From NCBI GenBank assembly GCA_016793885.1, contig JAEUHE010000179.1, positions 1 through 64,000 of the forward strand: a stretch of 64,000 bases of DNA, given 5' to 3'. Made by a program: the position numbers and the translations under genes. This document shows, one piece after another, positions 8,162 to 16,522 of the stretch; position 1 is the first letter of the stretch; every line of letters starts with the position of its first letter. The notes below the pieces were generated by a model. That model had not been told where the DNA came from and ran no database searches. It saw nothing but the letters and a program-made list of their open reading frames with translations. The stretch comes from Verrucomicrobiales bacterium. Its GTDB lineage: Bacteria; Verrucomicrobiota; Verrucomicrobiia; Limisphaerales; UBA11320.

Positions 8162-9622
8162 ATGTTCGCCATCCCACAGAACTACACCCGGCGCGGGTTC
8201 CTCGCTCGTTGCGGAGCTGGTTTTGGCTCGGTGGCCTTGGCGACGTTGGCGGCCAGCCACGCACGGGGTTTGGGATCTCAGCCTCCCACGATTGATCCCC
8301 TGAATCCGTTTCTCTCCCGCGCTGGGCACCACCCCGGCCGAGCCAAGTCGGTGATCTTTCTTTTCATGGTCGGAGGTCCGTCGCAGGTGGACACCTTCGA
8401 CTATAAACCCACGCTGCAAAAACTTCACGGCAAGCCAGTACCCGAGTCGATTCGCAAGGCCGTCACCGGCACCAAATTCGCCAATGTGTTTCACGGGTGC
8501 AAGGATGAGCTGCTCGCCAGCCCGTGGGGTTTTCATCAGTATGGTCAAAGCGGCATGTGGGTCAGCGACCTGTACCCGAATGTGGCCCGTCATGTGGACG
8601 ACCTTTGCTTTGTTCATTCCTTGCAAGCCGATAGCAACAATCACGCCCCCGCCAGCTACCAGCTCCACACCGGCGACATTCGGCCGGGGAAAGCCAGCCT
8701 GGGATCCTGGGTGACCTACGGGCTAGGCACTGAGAATCAGGATTTGCCGGGATACGTCATGCTATTCGATGCCGGCCCATTGGGGGGAGCGGCCAACTAC
8801 TCCAATGGCTTTTTGCCGGCGGCTTTTCAGCCCACGCGATTGCGCGATACCGGTTCTCCGGTTCTGGATCTAACGCCGCCTCCCGATTTCGCTTCCGGAC
8901 AAAGGCATTCTCTCGACGTGCTGCGGACGCTGAACCTGCGACATCGTCAGGGACGGGAAACCTACACCGAACTGGATGCGCGGATCGCGTCCTACGAATT
9001 GGCCTACCGCATGCAAGCCGCGGCCCTGGAAGTCGGTGGCCTGGATAAGGAATCTGACAGTTTGAAAACCAGCTACGGGGTGGACCATTCCGACAAGCGC
9101 CTGGCGAGCTTTGGGCGAAAGTGCTTGCTCGCACGTCGGCTGGTGGAGCGCGGAGTGCGCTTCGTTCAGCTCTACGACATGCCGGACAAGGATGGATGGG
9201 ATGCCCACGCCAAGCTCACGGACAACCACACCCCGCGCGCCCGATGGACGGATCAACCGATCGCTGCGCTCCTCGCCGATCTGAAGCAACGCGGTCTTCT
9301 CGACAGCACGCTGGTCATTTGGGCCAGCGAGTTTGGTAGAACGCCCATGATGCAAGGAGACCTGGGACGCCAGCACAATGCCGCGGGTTTCACCGTGTGG
9401 ATGGCCGGTGGGGGCGTGCGACCCGGGATGCGCATTGGATCAACCGACGAGATCGGGCTCATGGCCGCCGACCCCGGGCATCCCATGAAGGACCTGCATG
9501 CGACCATCCTGGCTGCGATGGGTTTGGAAAACGACGCCTTGTATTTTCCTTTGGAGGGAAGACAGGAACGGCTCACCGGAGTGGCGAATAGTGCCAAGAA
9601 AATTCCGGGGGTATTGGGGTAA
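8162..9622 (+). CDS. DUF1501 protein (sulfatase-like fold, Tat-exported)
   Basis: A 486-residue member of DUF1501 (PF07394), distantly related to sulfatases and alkaline phosphatases. The N-terminus has a Tat-like signal, with the twin arginine in TRRGFLARCGAG followed by a hydrophobic run. Family landmarks are visible: SVIFLFMVGGPSQVDTFDYKP near residue 62, the QLYDMPDKDGWDAH block near residue 340, LVIWASEFGRTPMMQG, and GRQHNAAGFTVWMAGGGVRPG near residue 410. It is divergent from the PSCyt1/DUF1549/DUF1553 gene and separated from it by 194 bases, so the two probably share a bidirectional promoter region. These protein pairs are usually adjacent and likely work together outside the cytoplasm, but no substrate has been shown. 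Confidence 0.94.
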   Translation: MFAIPQNYTRRGFLARCGAGFGSVALATLAASHARGLGSQPPTIDPLNPFLSRAGHHPGRAKSVIFLFMVGGPSQVDTFDYKPTLQKLHGKPVPESIRKAVTGTKFANVFHGCKDELLASPWGFHQYGQSGMWVSDLYPNVARHVDDLCFVHSLQADSNNHAPASYQLHTGDIRPGKASLGSWVTYGLGTENQDLPGYVMLFDAGPLGGAANYSNGFLPAAFQPTRLRDTGSPVLDLTPPPDFASGQRHSLDVLRTLNLRHRQGRETYTELDARIASYELAYRMQAAALEVGGLDKESDSLKTSYGVDHSDKRLASFGRKCLLARRLVERGVRFVQLYDMPDKDGWDAHAKLTDNHTPRARWTDQPIAALLADLKQRGLLDSTLVIWASEFGRTPMMQGDLGRQHNAAGFTVWMAGGGVRPGMRIGSTDEIGLMAADPGHPMKDLHATILAAMGLENDALYFPLEGRQERLTGVANSAKKIPGVLG

Positions 9623-9743
9623 GAGTCGCCCCTGGTCGGAGGACAGGAGTCAGGGGAAGCCGGGTTACCGCGGCTCTTACCCATCTGGGTTTTCAAGAGC
9701 CTCTTGACGCCATGGACTTTCGCCAGCGAACCTCCGTTCATTC

Positions 9744-12071
9744 ATGAGACCTACTTTGATCGCCCTCATCATCCAGGCGATGCTCCTCAGCGGCCTAGAT
9801 GTCGTCTGGGCTCAGTCCAAGGCACCGTTGCCCGGCACGTTTCGTGTCACTCCCGCCGCGACCGGCACGCAGTGGATCCGCGCTTCGATTCCCTTGGGCC
9901 CTCAGGTGCTGACCAACCCGGCGTCCCTCCGGCTTCATGACGGCCAATCCCAAATGACACCTGCTGTTCGTCCGCTGACCTGGCACCATGGCGAGGGCCC
10001 TTCGATCCAAGGAATTCGGCGAGCCTTGGTGACATTTCTTTACGACTTCCGAACTTTGGACCCGGTTGATTTTCGACTCCAAACCGAGGCAGCCTCCGAA
10101 CCGCGCATCGGCTCCTTCCCCCTGCGGCTCGGCTTCGAGGGCGATCGCTTGCTGGCGCGAGGTAGTAACGGCCCACTTTGGTCCGCTCGACTTCTCGCTC
10201 CACCCCGCACCGCGTCGACGCCTCCACGCGCCGAGCTCGTGGAATCGAATCAGTGTTTCCTTTGGACGCGGTTTCATTTTGCCGATCCGGACTGGCCGCG
10301 CATTGTCGAAATTCGGCAGGATTCCATGGGCGGACTAGTCGTAGTTGCACACCTGCAACGGAACCAGCCCACCAATGGGTGGGCGCCTACGCTGGGATGG
10401 GAGATCCTGCTCACAGCGAATCAGGCCCAATGGGTTGCGAGTCCCGGCTCTCCTTCGTCCGCCAGCGGTCCTGCCATTCACTCTTACGAGCAGGGGGCAG
10501 GAGGTAGGTTGGTGTTTGGGGAGGACTCCGCTCAATTGTATCACCCAACAGCTCCCTTCCAGCGGCGCGGATGGAGTGAGTGGACGCGAGTGGAGGACCT
10601 CAGCTGGCGCTATCGTTACTATCGCTCCCGTGTGGAGGAGAAGATTCCCATGCAGCCCATGAGTTGGCGTCGCGCCGAATTTGTGATCACCCCCCGCGGG
10701 GTCGCCCCGCTCACCCCCGCATTGGAACCACCTCATGCCATCACCTTCGCCATTCCGGATTGGCAGCGGCTCCATGCGTTCGCGGAGACCCCTGATCTCA
10801 GCGCTTACCCGAGACTATTGGAACTTTTGGAGTATCATCGCCTTGCCATGAGCCGCAGCGCGGCGATGGGCGATGACTGGGGAAATGTGACCGGGTATTC
10901 CGACGGTTCAACCCAGGCGGGGAACTTCGGCATGAACCGGCTCAACCACTGCCCGCCCCTGTTCGAAGAGGGATGGCGCAGCGCCGATGGCCGACTGCGG
11001 CAGGTAGGCTTGCTCTGGTGTGACAACTTTTACGATCTCAGCATCTGGTGGGGTGCGAAGGCCCGCGGCGGCACCCGCTACAACAACATTCGAGCCCAGA
11101 ATCAAAGCCCACCGGATGACGACCAGGCCTTCATGTGGAGATCCAACAGTTCAGTCAACTTCTGCACGAAAGGGTACGATTCTTTCTATCTAGCTTACGA
11201 GGAATCGGGAGATCCCCGGATGTTGGAGGCGTTGCAGGCTCAGTTGGGCTACGCCGAGGAACACCTGCATGTGGATCGAGGGGAATGCCGCAACATCGGT
11301 GATGCACGAGACTTCGTGCGGCTGTACCGCTGGACAGGAGAACGCAAACACCTGAACGAGGCGCTTCGCCTGTTCCGTCAACTGCGCACCAAGCTGTCCA
11401 CAGGAGATCTGTTTGACCAAGGAGGGAAACCTCTGACGGCGGAGCCGCCTTTCATCGAAGACGATGCAGCCGGTTTAAAGGTAGGATATGCCAAGCCCTA
11501 CATCATCGGTTACGCGCTGGCGGGTCTACCGGAACTGGCAGGATTCGTCCCAATGGAACCGAAGCTTCGGGAGGTCATCGTGGCGGTGGCTGATTTCATG
11601 GCCGCCAGCCAGGACCCGGTGGGCGGCTGGCGCTACCCGCATCCGCGATCGAGTCATGTGATTATGGGACAAGCGATCGAACACGCCTGGCAACTGGTTC
11701 AGGCCGATCGCTATCTCGGACCCCAGGCTTCGCATCTCGACGCGATCGAACGAGTCTTGCGCCAGCGAATTCAGGGTTGGCTGCTGACAGGGAAACTCTT
11801 CGCCGGGCTGACCGGCTGGGAACTCGCCACTGGAAAAGTCAAAGTTCAGCAGGAGATCAACGCGCTCTACCCGCATCCTGAGGATCGGGATTTTCGACGG
11901 GACTACACCGAAGGGCGCGCCGATTGGGGCTCAAGTCCCCCCGAAGGGTTGGTTTACTTTCCGGAAGTGTTGGCCTTTTACCTGAAGCATCGTCCGGCCA
12001 GCCGACTGATGGAGGCGCCCAAACCGGACGAGCCGTTAGGCCAGGTGCTCAGTCGAGTGAAGGTAAGGTAG
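9744..12071 (+). CDS. Large secreted protein, possible polysaccharide lyase or glycosidase with alpha/alpha toroid
   Basis: A 775-residue exported protein with a clear signal peptide (LIALIIQAMLLSGLDVVWAQ). I do not recognise it with certainty. The first 320 residues look beta-rich, while the middle and C-terminal part are rich in helical repeats with aromatic residues (DNFYDLSIWWGAKARGG, YLAYEESGDPRMLEAL, FVRLYRWTGERKHLNEALRLF, GGWRYPHPRSSHVIMGQAIEHAW). That pattern is typical of alpha/alpha toroid carbohydrate-active enzymes. The arrangement of an N-terminal beta domain, a beta-sandwich and a toroid resembles the PcRGLX/YetA exo-rhamnogalacturonan lyase group. It lies 121 bases after the DUF1501 gene on the same strand. 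The function is inferred from fold-like features only. Confidence 0.6.
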   Translation: MRPTLIALIIQAMLLSGLDVVWAQSKAPLPGTFRVTPAATGTQWIRASIPLGPQVLTNPASLRLHDGQSQMTPAVRPLTWHHGEGPSIQGIRRALVTFLYDFRTLDPVDFRLQTEAASEPRIGSFPLRLGFEGDRLLARGSNGPLWSARLLAPPRTASTPPRAELVESNQCFLWTRFHFADPDWPRIVEIRQDSMGGLVVVAHLQRNQPTNGWAPTLGWEILLTANQAQWVASPGSPSSASGPAIHSYEQGAGGRLVFGEDSAQLYHPTAPFQRRGWSEWTRVEDLSWRYRYYRSRVEEKIPMQPMSWRRAEFVITPRGVAPLTPALEPPHAITFAIPDWQRLHAFAETPDLSAYPRLLELLEYHRLAMSRSAAMGDDWGNVTGYSDGSTQAGNFGMNRLNHCPPLFEEGWRSADGRLRQVGLLWCDNFYDLSIWWGAKARGGTRYNNIRAQNQSPPDDDQAFMWRSNSSVNFCTKGYDSFYLAYEESGDPRMLEALQAQLGYAEEHLHVDRGECRNIGDARDFVRLYRWTGERKHLNEALRLFRQLRTKLSTGDLFDQGGKPLTAEPPFIEDDAAGLKVGYAKPYIIGYALAGLPELAGFVPMEPKLREVIVAVADFMAASQDPVGGWRYPHPRSSHVIMGQAIEHAWQLVQADRYLGPQASHLDAIERVLRQRIQGWLLTGKLFAGLTGWELATGKVKVQQEINALYPHPEDRDFRRDYTEGRADWGSSPPEGLVYFPEVLAFYLKHRPASRLMEAPKPDEPLGQVLSRVKVR

Positions 12072-12100
12072 GCTGAAGATCCGCGATGCGCCCTGTATCG

Positions 12101-12134
12101 TCACGGCGGTAGGGCGAGATTCCACTCGAGCCCA
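12101..12134 (+). repeat. Interspersed repeat copy A (GTAGGGCGAGA...CTCGAGCCCAC type)
   Basis: The core GGTAGGGCGAGATTCCACTC leads into GAGCCCAC. It matches copies at about 26306-26332 on this strand, and 26450-26480 and 30279-30306 in the opposite orientation. In each case GTAGGGMGAGA is followed about 6-8 bases later by TCGAG. All copies are intergenic and near gene ends. It lies 30 bases after the stop of the secreted 775-residue protein. Confidence 0.5.
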
Positions 12135-12224
12135 CTCTTGCCCCAGCTCGGGATTGATAGGTGGGCAACTCCGCGAGGGTCGACAGGCGGTCGTTAACCA
12201 CTTGGCTCTCCATGAACTCTTTCC

Positions 12225-12318
12225 CCTCCGCGTTCTCCGCGCCTCCGCGAGAGATTCCGGCAGTCCTTCCGAGTTAGGGGAAGGATCTTTTCTCGCGGAG
12301 GCGCGGAGAACGCGGAGG
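12225..12318. repeat. Long perfect inverted repeat, 28-bp arms
   Basis: The left arm at 12225-12252 is exactly complementary to the right arm at 12291-12318, 28 bp each, with a 38-base spacer that itself can pair (TCCTTCC with GGAAGGA). The arms are internally repetitive, built on CTCCGCG and CGCGCCTCCGCG units. RNA from either strand would fold into a very stable hairpin. It sits between two convergent genes (the 775-residue protein on plus and the amidohydrolase on minus), where a bidirectional terminator would be expected. The rest of the 367-base gap holds repeat copy A and a further GGCGAGATTCG-like fragment near 12425. No gene is seen. Confidence 0.8.
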
Positions 12319-12438
12319 AGTACTAAACCAGTGAGAACCGAAGGATCGTGCTGATCAGCCCGATCAAAGCCTGCTCCCCTCCATGAACCAAGCCTCGTCA
12401 ACCGGCTCCTACACTTCGGACTGTAGGCGAATCTCGCC

Positions 12439-13707
12439 CTATGCCATCCCAAAAAACCGCTTCGCATTCTTGCTTAAAATCTTCTCGGCCAAACGCAACG
12501 CATCGTCGATGGCGAAGTAGCCTTGGTCGACCTTCTCGGCCAGGACCTCGGACAGAAGACGTCGGGCTAGTCGCATCGTGGCCCAAGTTTCTTCAGCATG
12601 CCAGTTATCGCCGCCGATCATCAGGCGCGATTCATCGGGCAAGAGTTCAATCGCCTCATGCAAGGCCAGTTTAAAATGCGAAGGACTGAGCAGCAGAGAC
12701 CACGTCAAATCAATCCAGATATTGCGGTAAACGAAAGCCATCGCCAGCAGGTCCCGACTCCACGGATACGCCAGATGCATCAGCAGGAAACGCGTCTGCG
12801 GATGCCGCTCGATCAACGGTGCGACATTCAACGGGTGGGATCCTTGAATGATGGCGGTGCCGAGGTGCATCTGCATGGGAACTCCGGTTTGGGCGGCGAT
12901 TCGACACAAATGGTCGACGACAAAGTCTCCGAAGGCCTTCTTCTCGGCGGGGTCGGGTTTAGGTTTTCCCCACACGGCGCGAGCTTCTTCGATAGATCCA
13001 GCGTCGAAGTGAAGGTCGCGGTCATACGCCAGAGCGTTCTTCAGTGCAACCTGTCCCCGGTCCGCCAAGGTGGCTACCAATCGGGTGCAACCCGCGCGAA
13101 ACTCATCGAAATCTCCCGCCGGCGACCCGATGCGAGCCAGCAATTCCCGGCCGGAGTTGCCGTTATGGTCCCGCGATTCGGGATTCCACGCACAGGCGAG
13201 TGAGTTAATCCGCATGACGGATCGGTAAGAAGCGCCCAGCGCTTGACGGGCGTCCAGGAGCGGATCGGTGTAGGGGTCGGTGATGGTGGACTCGATTCCA
13301 GCCTTCGACTGCAGTTCGGCTGACCAACTGGGCCGGGCATGGGCCGATCGAATCGCGGCATCGATTTGTTCCCAGTTGCCTTGATGGATTTTTGATTCTC
13401 CCGGCGCGTGGAGGTCGAGGATCGCGTGAACGAGGTTCCGAACGAAGTGGTTGGATCCACAGTCCTCCGTGAACCGCCGGATGTCCTCCCAACACGCGTT
13501 GCTCGCGTCTTCGAGCATAGGGTCCGACGTGCGCGACTCGCTGGGTAGCGGGTAGGGACGAGCGACCGACCAGCCCGCATAGCTCTGTCGGAGTAGGTTG
13601 AGCAGGCCGACGGATCGCGAATTAAAGATCTCCGGAATATGATGTTCGTGGACATCCACGATTGTCATCCTCGACACGGCCTCTCGAATGATAGGTAGCG
13701 AGCTCAT
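12439..13707 (-). CDS. Amidohydrolase-family metal-dependent hydrolase
   Basis: A 422-residue TIM-barrel metal-dependent hydrolase of the amidohydrolase-2 (PF04909) type. The metal-binding HxH motif is at the start (IVDVHEHHIPE, residues 16-26). A QMHLGTA block near residue 285 provides the next histidine, and GGDNWHAEE near residue 367 contains the catalytic aspartate. The first part resembles uronate isomerase-like members (DVHEHH), so isomerase or decarboxylase activity is as possible as hydrolysis. No signal peptide is seen, so it is likely cytoplasmic. It stands alone, with repeats on both sides, so the neighbours give no pathway clue. Confidence 0.85.
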   Translation of the reverse strand: MSSLPIIREAVSRMTIVDVHEHHIPEIFNSRSVGLLNLLRQSYAGWSVARPYPLPSESRTSDPMLEDASNACWEDIRRFTEDCGSNHFVRNLVHAILDLHAPGESKIHQGNWEQIDAAIRSAHARPSWSAELQSKAGIESTITDPYTDPLLDARQALGASYRSVMRINSLACAWNPESRDHNGNSGRELLARIGSPAGDFDEFRAGCTRLVATLADRGQVALKNALAYDRDLHFDAGSIEEARAVWGKPKPDPAEKKAFGDFVVDHLCRIAAQTGVPMQMHLGTAIIQGSHPLNVAPLIERHPQTRFLLMHLAYPWSRDLLAMAFVYRNIWIDLTWSLLLSPSHFKLALHEAIELLPDESRLMIGGDNWHAEETWATMRLARRLLSEVLAEKVDQGYFAIDDALRLAEKILSKNAKRFFGMA

Positions 13708-13829
13708 GAGCTCGTGAGCATGCGCCGAGCCGGGGCGGGTGACAATCTGAGAGTTGCCTGAGGTTGGCTCGCGAGCCTGAGTGGAAGCGGGTCAGCCAGG
13801 TGGTGAAGTTATCACAGACTCGGCGGCCT

Positions 13830-13920
13830 TATGTCGGGCTTTCAGCCCTGGATGGGAAGGGCTATGGGTGCCTCGGATTGTCACCCCAGGCTGGGATGGG
13901 ACGCACCATTGGTGCTTGGG
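13830..13920. repeat. Palindrome cluster, three short hairpins
   Basis: Three hairpins follow one another: GGGCT (836-840)/AGCCC (844-848), CCCAG (885-889)/CTGGG (891-895), and GCACC (903-907)/GGTGC (911-915), all counted within 13 kb. The phrases around them (TTTCAGCCCT, CACCATTGGTGC) have the look of the REP-like intergenic elements common in Planctomycetes and Verrucomicrobia genomes. The 271-base gap between the amidohydrolase and the SGNH hydrolase holds nothing else that I recognise. No second copy is present in this window. Confidence 0.5.
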
Positions 13921-13978
13921 AGCGAGAGGTTACCGTTCCGGTATCGTGGTTCAACCCGCGTGGATGTAACGAGGTGCC

Positions 13979-14653
13979 TTAAATCCGCCTGCGAATGATC
14001 TGAGTCCAGAGAGCGTAGCCATCGGCGTTGAGGTGAAGGCCATCGGATTGAAACAACTCGATGCGAAGCTCACCCGACGACCTCAGCATCGGGGTGAACA
14101 CATCTATGTAGCCCACCCGACTCTGCGTCTTCGCCCACTGCGCGATGGACTCGTTGGTGGTCTTGATCCGGTCGAACAGATGCCAGCGTGCTTTGCTGGG
14201 TTTGACGGCAATATAGTCAATTCGAACGCGAGGCAGTCGCGCTCGAACACGGGAGACAAAGGTCTGAAAGTCAGTTAGCACTTGCTCCGGGCTCTTCCCG
14301 CTCGCGAGATCATTGTCGCCCTCGTAGACAAGAATATGTCTAGGAGAATAGGGGAGCACGATGCGTTCAAGATAGTGGTTCAGGTCGGACATCTCCGAGC
14401 CGCCAAACCCGCGTCCCAACACATAGCGCTGGGGAAAGTCGGTTTCGAGGGTCTTCCAAAGCCGGATACTGGAGCTGCCGGTAAACAGGATCGCGCCGGG
14501 TTTGGGGGGGTGAGCGCGATCCTTTTCCTCGAACTGCCGAATCTCCTTCTCCCAGCGTTCGGCGGACTTCGGAGCCGCCGCCGATCCAGATACAACCAGG
14601 CCGAATAGAGCGAGCGCCACGACGAAAGGATTCAGGAGCCGGAAAAGATTCAT
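13979..14653 (-). CDS. Secreted SGNH/GDSL-family hydrolase
   Basis: An exported esterase-like enzyme of about 224 residues. The SGNH blocks are visible. The block I motif ILFTGSSSIRLW carries the likely nucleophile serine (GSSS rather than GDS), GRGFGGSEMSDL is block II, VYEGDNDLASG is block III with the Asn, and SDGLHLNADGY is block V with the Asp and His. The ATG at 14653 gives a good signal peptide (MNLFRLLNPFVVALALFGLVVSGSAAA), and the frame remains open to 14713. Members deacetylate carbohydrates or hydrolyse lipids, and the substrate is unknown here. It is probably a single gene. Confidence 0.9.
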   Translation of the reverse strand: MNLFRLLNPFVVALALFGLVVSGSAAAPKSAERWEKEIRQFEEKDRAHPPKPGAILFTGSSSIRLWKTLETDFPQRYVLGRGFGGSEMSDLNHYLERIVLPYSPRHILVYEGDNDLASGKSPEQVLTDFQTFVSRVRARLPRVRIDYIAVKPSKARWHLFDRIKTTNESIAQWAKTQSRVGYIDVFTPMLRSSGELRIELFQSDGLHLNADGYALWTQIIRRRI

Positions 14654-14853
14654 AGGATGGGGCCCACTAAGGAGAATTGAAGGACGGGTGTCAATTCGGC
14701 AGTGGCGGTTCACCTCGATGCTCGTCGGATTAGAGTTGTCAGGAGTCAGGTGAACGAGGTCACGCCTTGGCGGTCGAAGTCCCGAACCCGGAGGGATCGC
14801 GGCTGGGAGAGCCTAGCTTTCTGACTAAACAAGGGACCCTTCTTGCGTTTGCT

Positions 14854-15801
14854 TTAGGCGCTGCGCTGCGATCCTCCGAGGCCCTGCATCGTGGAGACTA
14901 CGATTTCCATACGCTTGGAGATTTCCGTCGTGGCCTCCACCTGCTCCCGCACCGAGGTGGAGATGCTCGAGGTGTTGCCATGGATCTGATGGATAAACTT
15001 CCCAATGCCTTCGATCGCGGACTGAACGTTCGTGGAAGATCGCCTCAGCAGATCAACTTGGGTGGCGATGTTCTCGATGGCGTTACTGGTGCCTTGCGAG
15101 AGATTTTTCACTTCCTGAGCCACGACATTAAAGCAGGCCCCATGCACCCCGGCTCGAGCCGACTCGATGCTGGCATTCAAAGCGAGCAGCTTGGTCTGAC
15201 TCGCGATCTGGCTGATCAAGGTGACTACGCTCTCGATCTCCTGGGTAGCCTTCATCAGGGCGTTCATGGCCGACAACGTGCGATCGGTTTCGGACACCGC
15301 GGTGCTGGTAAGCTCGCTCGACAGGCCCGCTTGTCGAGAAATCTCGTTGGTCGTGGCGGAGAGTTCCTCGCAGGCCGCCGCAATCGACCCCGTGGTTTCG
15401 GTCACATCCTTCACGACGCGTTCCCGCTCGGCCTGGAATTCGGCTATGCGCCCCGCATCTGTCTTCATCTTCAGCGCGGCACGATTAATGGTGATCGCAG
15501 CCTTGCGATACGATCCCGCCAACCCTTGGCACAAGATGGGGCGTTCGTAGTGTCCCTCACTGCACTGGTCCATGGCCGCGGAGGATTCCCGCACGTAGGC
15601 ATCGGCGACATCAAGCAGGTGATTAATCGAGCGGGCTAGAGGGCCGAGCGACGTGTCGTCGCAAAAACCGCTCAGGCGAGCTTCCAGATCACCGGCCGCA
15701 GCCCGGGCACAAACCTCGGCCATGTGATTGAGTCGGCCATCCAAATCCCCAGTGGGAAGCGCGCGCGATACCAATTGTAGGGAGTCGGTTAGCCCTTTCA
15801 T
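14854..15801 (-). CDS. Soluble methyl-accepting chemotaxis-type signalling protein, partner of the PAS protein
   Basis: A chemoreceptor signalling domain of 315 residues with no membrane span in the chosen frame. The first part holds an amphipathic helical region (RLNHMAEVCARAAAGDLEARL) that resembles a HAMP/linker segment. The C-terminal part is the MCP coiled-coil hairpin, whose conserved tip LLALNASIESARAGVHGACF...VVAQEVKNLSQGTSNAIENI contacts CheA and CheW. The start ATG at 15801 overlaps the stop of the PAS gene in an ATGA, so the two are translated together. The same frame is open further upstream inside the PAS gene, but that part is a shadow. With the Aer-like PAS protein it forms a bipartite redox or energy taxis sensor of the CetA/CetB kind. 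No che genes are in the window. Confidence 0.88.
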   Translation of the reverse strand: MKGLTDSLQLVSRALPTGDLDGRLNHMAEVCARAAAGDLEARLSGFCDDTSLGPLARSINHLLDVADAYVRESSAAMDQCSEGHYERPILCQGLAGSYRKAAITINRAALKMKTDAGRIAEFQAERERVVKDVTETTGSIAAACEELSATTNEISRQAGLSSELTSTAVSETDRTLSAMNALMKATQEIESVVTLISQIASQTKLLALNASIESARAGVHGACFNVVAQEVKNLSQGTSNAIENIATQVDLLRRSSTNVQSAIEGIGKFIHQIHGNTSSISTSVREQVEATTEISKRMEIVVSTMQGLGGSQRSA

Positions 15802-16355
15802 ACCGCCGCCTCCAATCGGGTGCTGGCAGACAGGCCAAAGACGAACCCTCGATAGTCGATGTTCTGGTTTCGGAGCATTCCGAGGAACAGGTTGTAACCT
15901 GCGCCAACGGCTTTTGCTCGTTCGTGGTGTCGCTGTTCTTCGGCTAGAAGCTGGGCATAGAGTTTTCTCACCTTGGGCAGGGCGTCGGGCGCGGGAACAC
16001 GGCGATTCGAGTGGTATCCAATGCACTCCCCGGAGGCGTCAAAACTAGGCGTCATGTGGGCAAACACCCAGTAGTGCCCACCGTTTTTGGCAAGGTTGAT
16101 GACATAGGCGAAAATCTCCTGGCCGCTCTTGAGGGTGTCCCAGGCCAGCTTAAAGACGCATCCCGGCATATCCGGGTGGCGGATCAGGTTATGAGGCTGG
16201 TTCAATAACTCCTCTTCGCGATACCCGGAGACGCGCATAAACACGTCGTTGGCGTAGGTGATGATTCCACGAGTGTCTGTTTTACTCACGATAAACTCGT
16301 CATCGCGGAATCGGATCTCTTCTCCGGTAGGGGCTAGCTTGCTCAAGGTGGACAT
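15798..16355 (-). CDS. Aer-like PAS domain sensor protein
   Basis: A 185-residue soluble protein. Residues 15-125 form a PAS domain very similar to the FAD-binding PAS of the aerotaxis receptor Aer. The signature GYREEELLNQPHNLIRHPDM is followed by a KNGGHYWVFAHMTP block. In Aer these regions hold FAD and report redox state. The remaining 60 residues are helical (VRKLYAQLLAEEQRHHERAK) and may pack on the partner. It lacks the HAMP and signalling domains of Aer, and these are supplied by the next gene, which overlaps by 4 bases. FAD binding is inferred from similarity. It could instead bind haem or another ligand. Confidence 0.88.
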   Translation of the reverse strand: MSTLSKLAPTGEEIRFRDDEFIVSKTDTRGIITYANDVFMRVSGYREEELLNQPHNLIRHPDMPGCVFKLAWDTLKSGQEIFAYVINLAKNGGHYWVFAHMTPSFDASGECIGYHSNRRVPAPDALPKVRKLYAQLLAEEQRHHERAKAVGAGYNLFLGMLRNQNIDYRGFVFGLSASTRLEAAV

Positions 16356-16522
16356 GATCGTCAGGTGAACCGGGATTCACGGCTCTAGTGGAATTTCGAC
16401 AATCCGGGGCAAATCCTAAGGGGGATATCCTCAACATTTCTTGGCCTAGCCGCCGGTCCGCCTTGTCCCCACTGCACTTGCGTCCGGTGGAGACAAGCCA
16501 GACAGGCTTGCGAGTAACGATT

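Noticed and set aside
12225-12318. Insertion sequence bounded by the inverted repeats
   Set aside because: The space between the arms is only 38 bases, so no transposase could be encoded. It is kept as a repeat or terminator.
14767-15639. 290-residue plus-strand frame over the chemoreceptor gene
   Set aside because: It is antisense to a conserved MCP hairpin and has no domain of its own.
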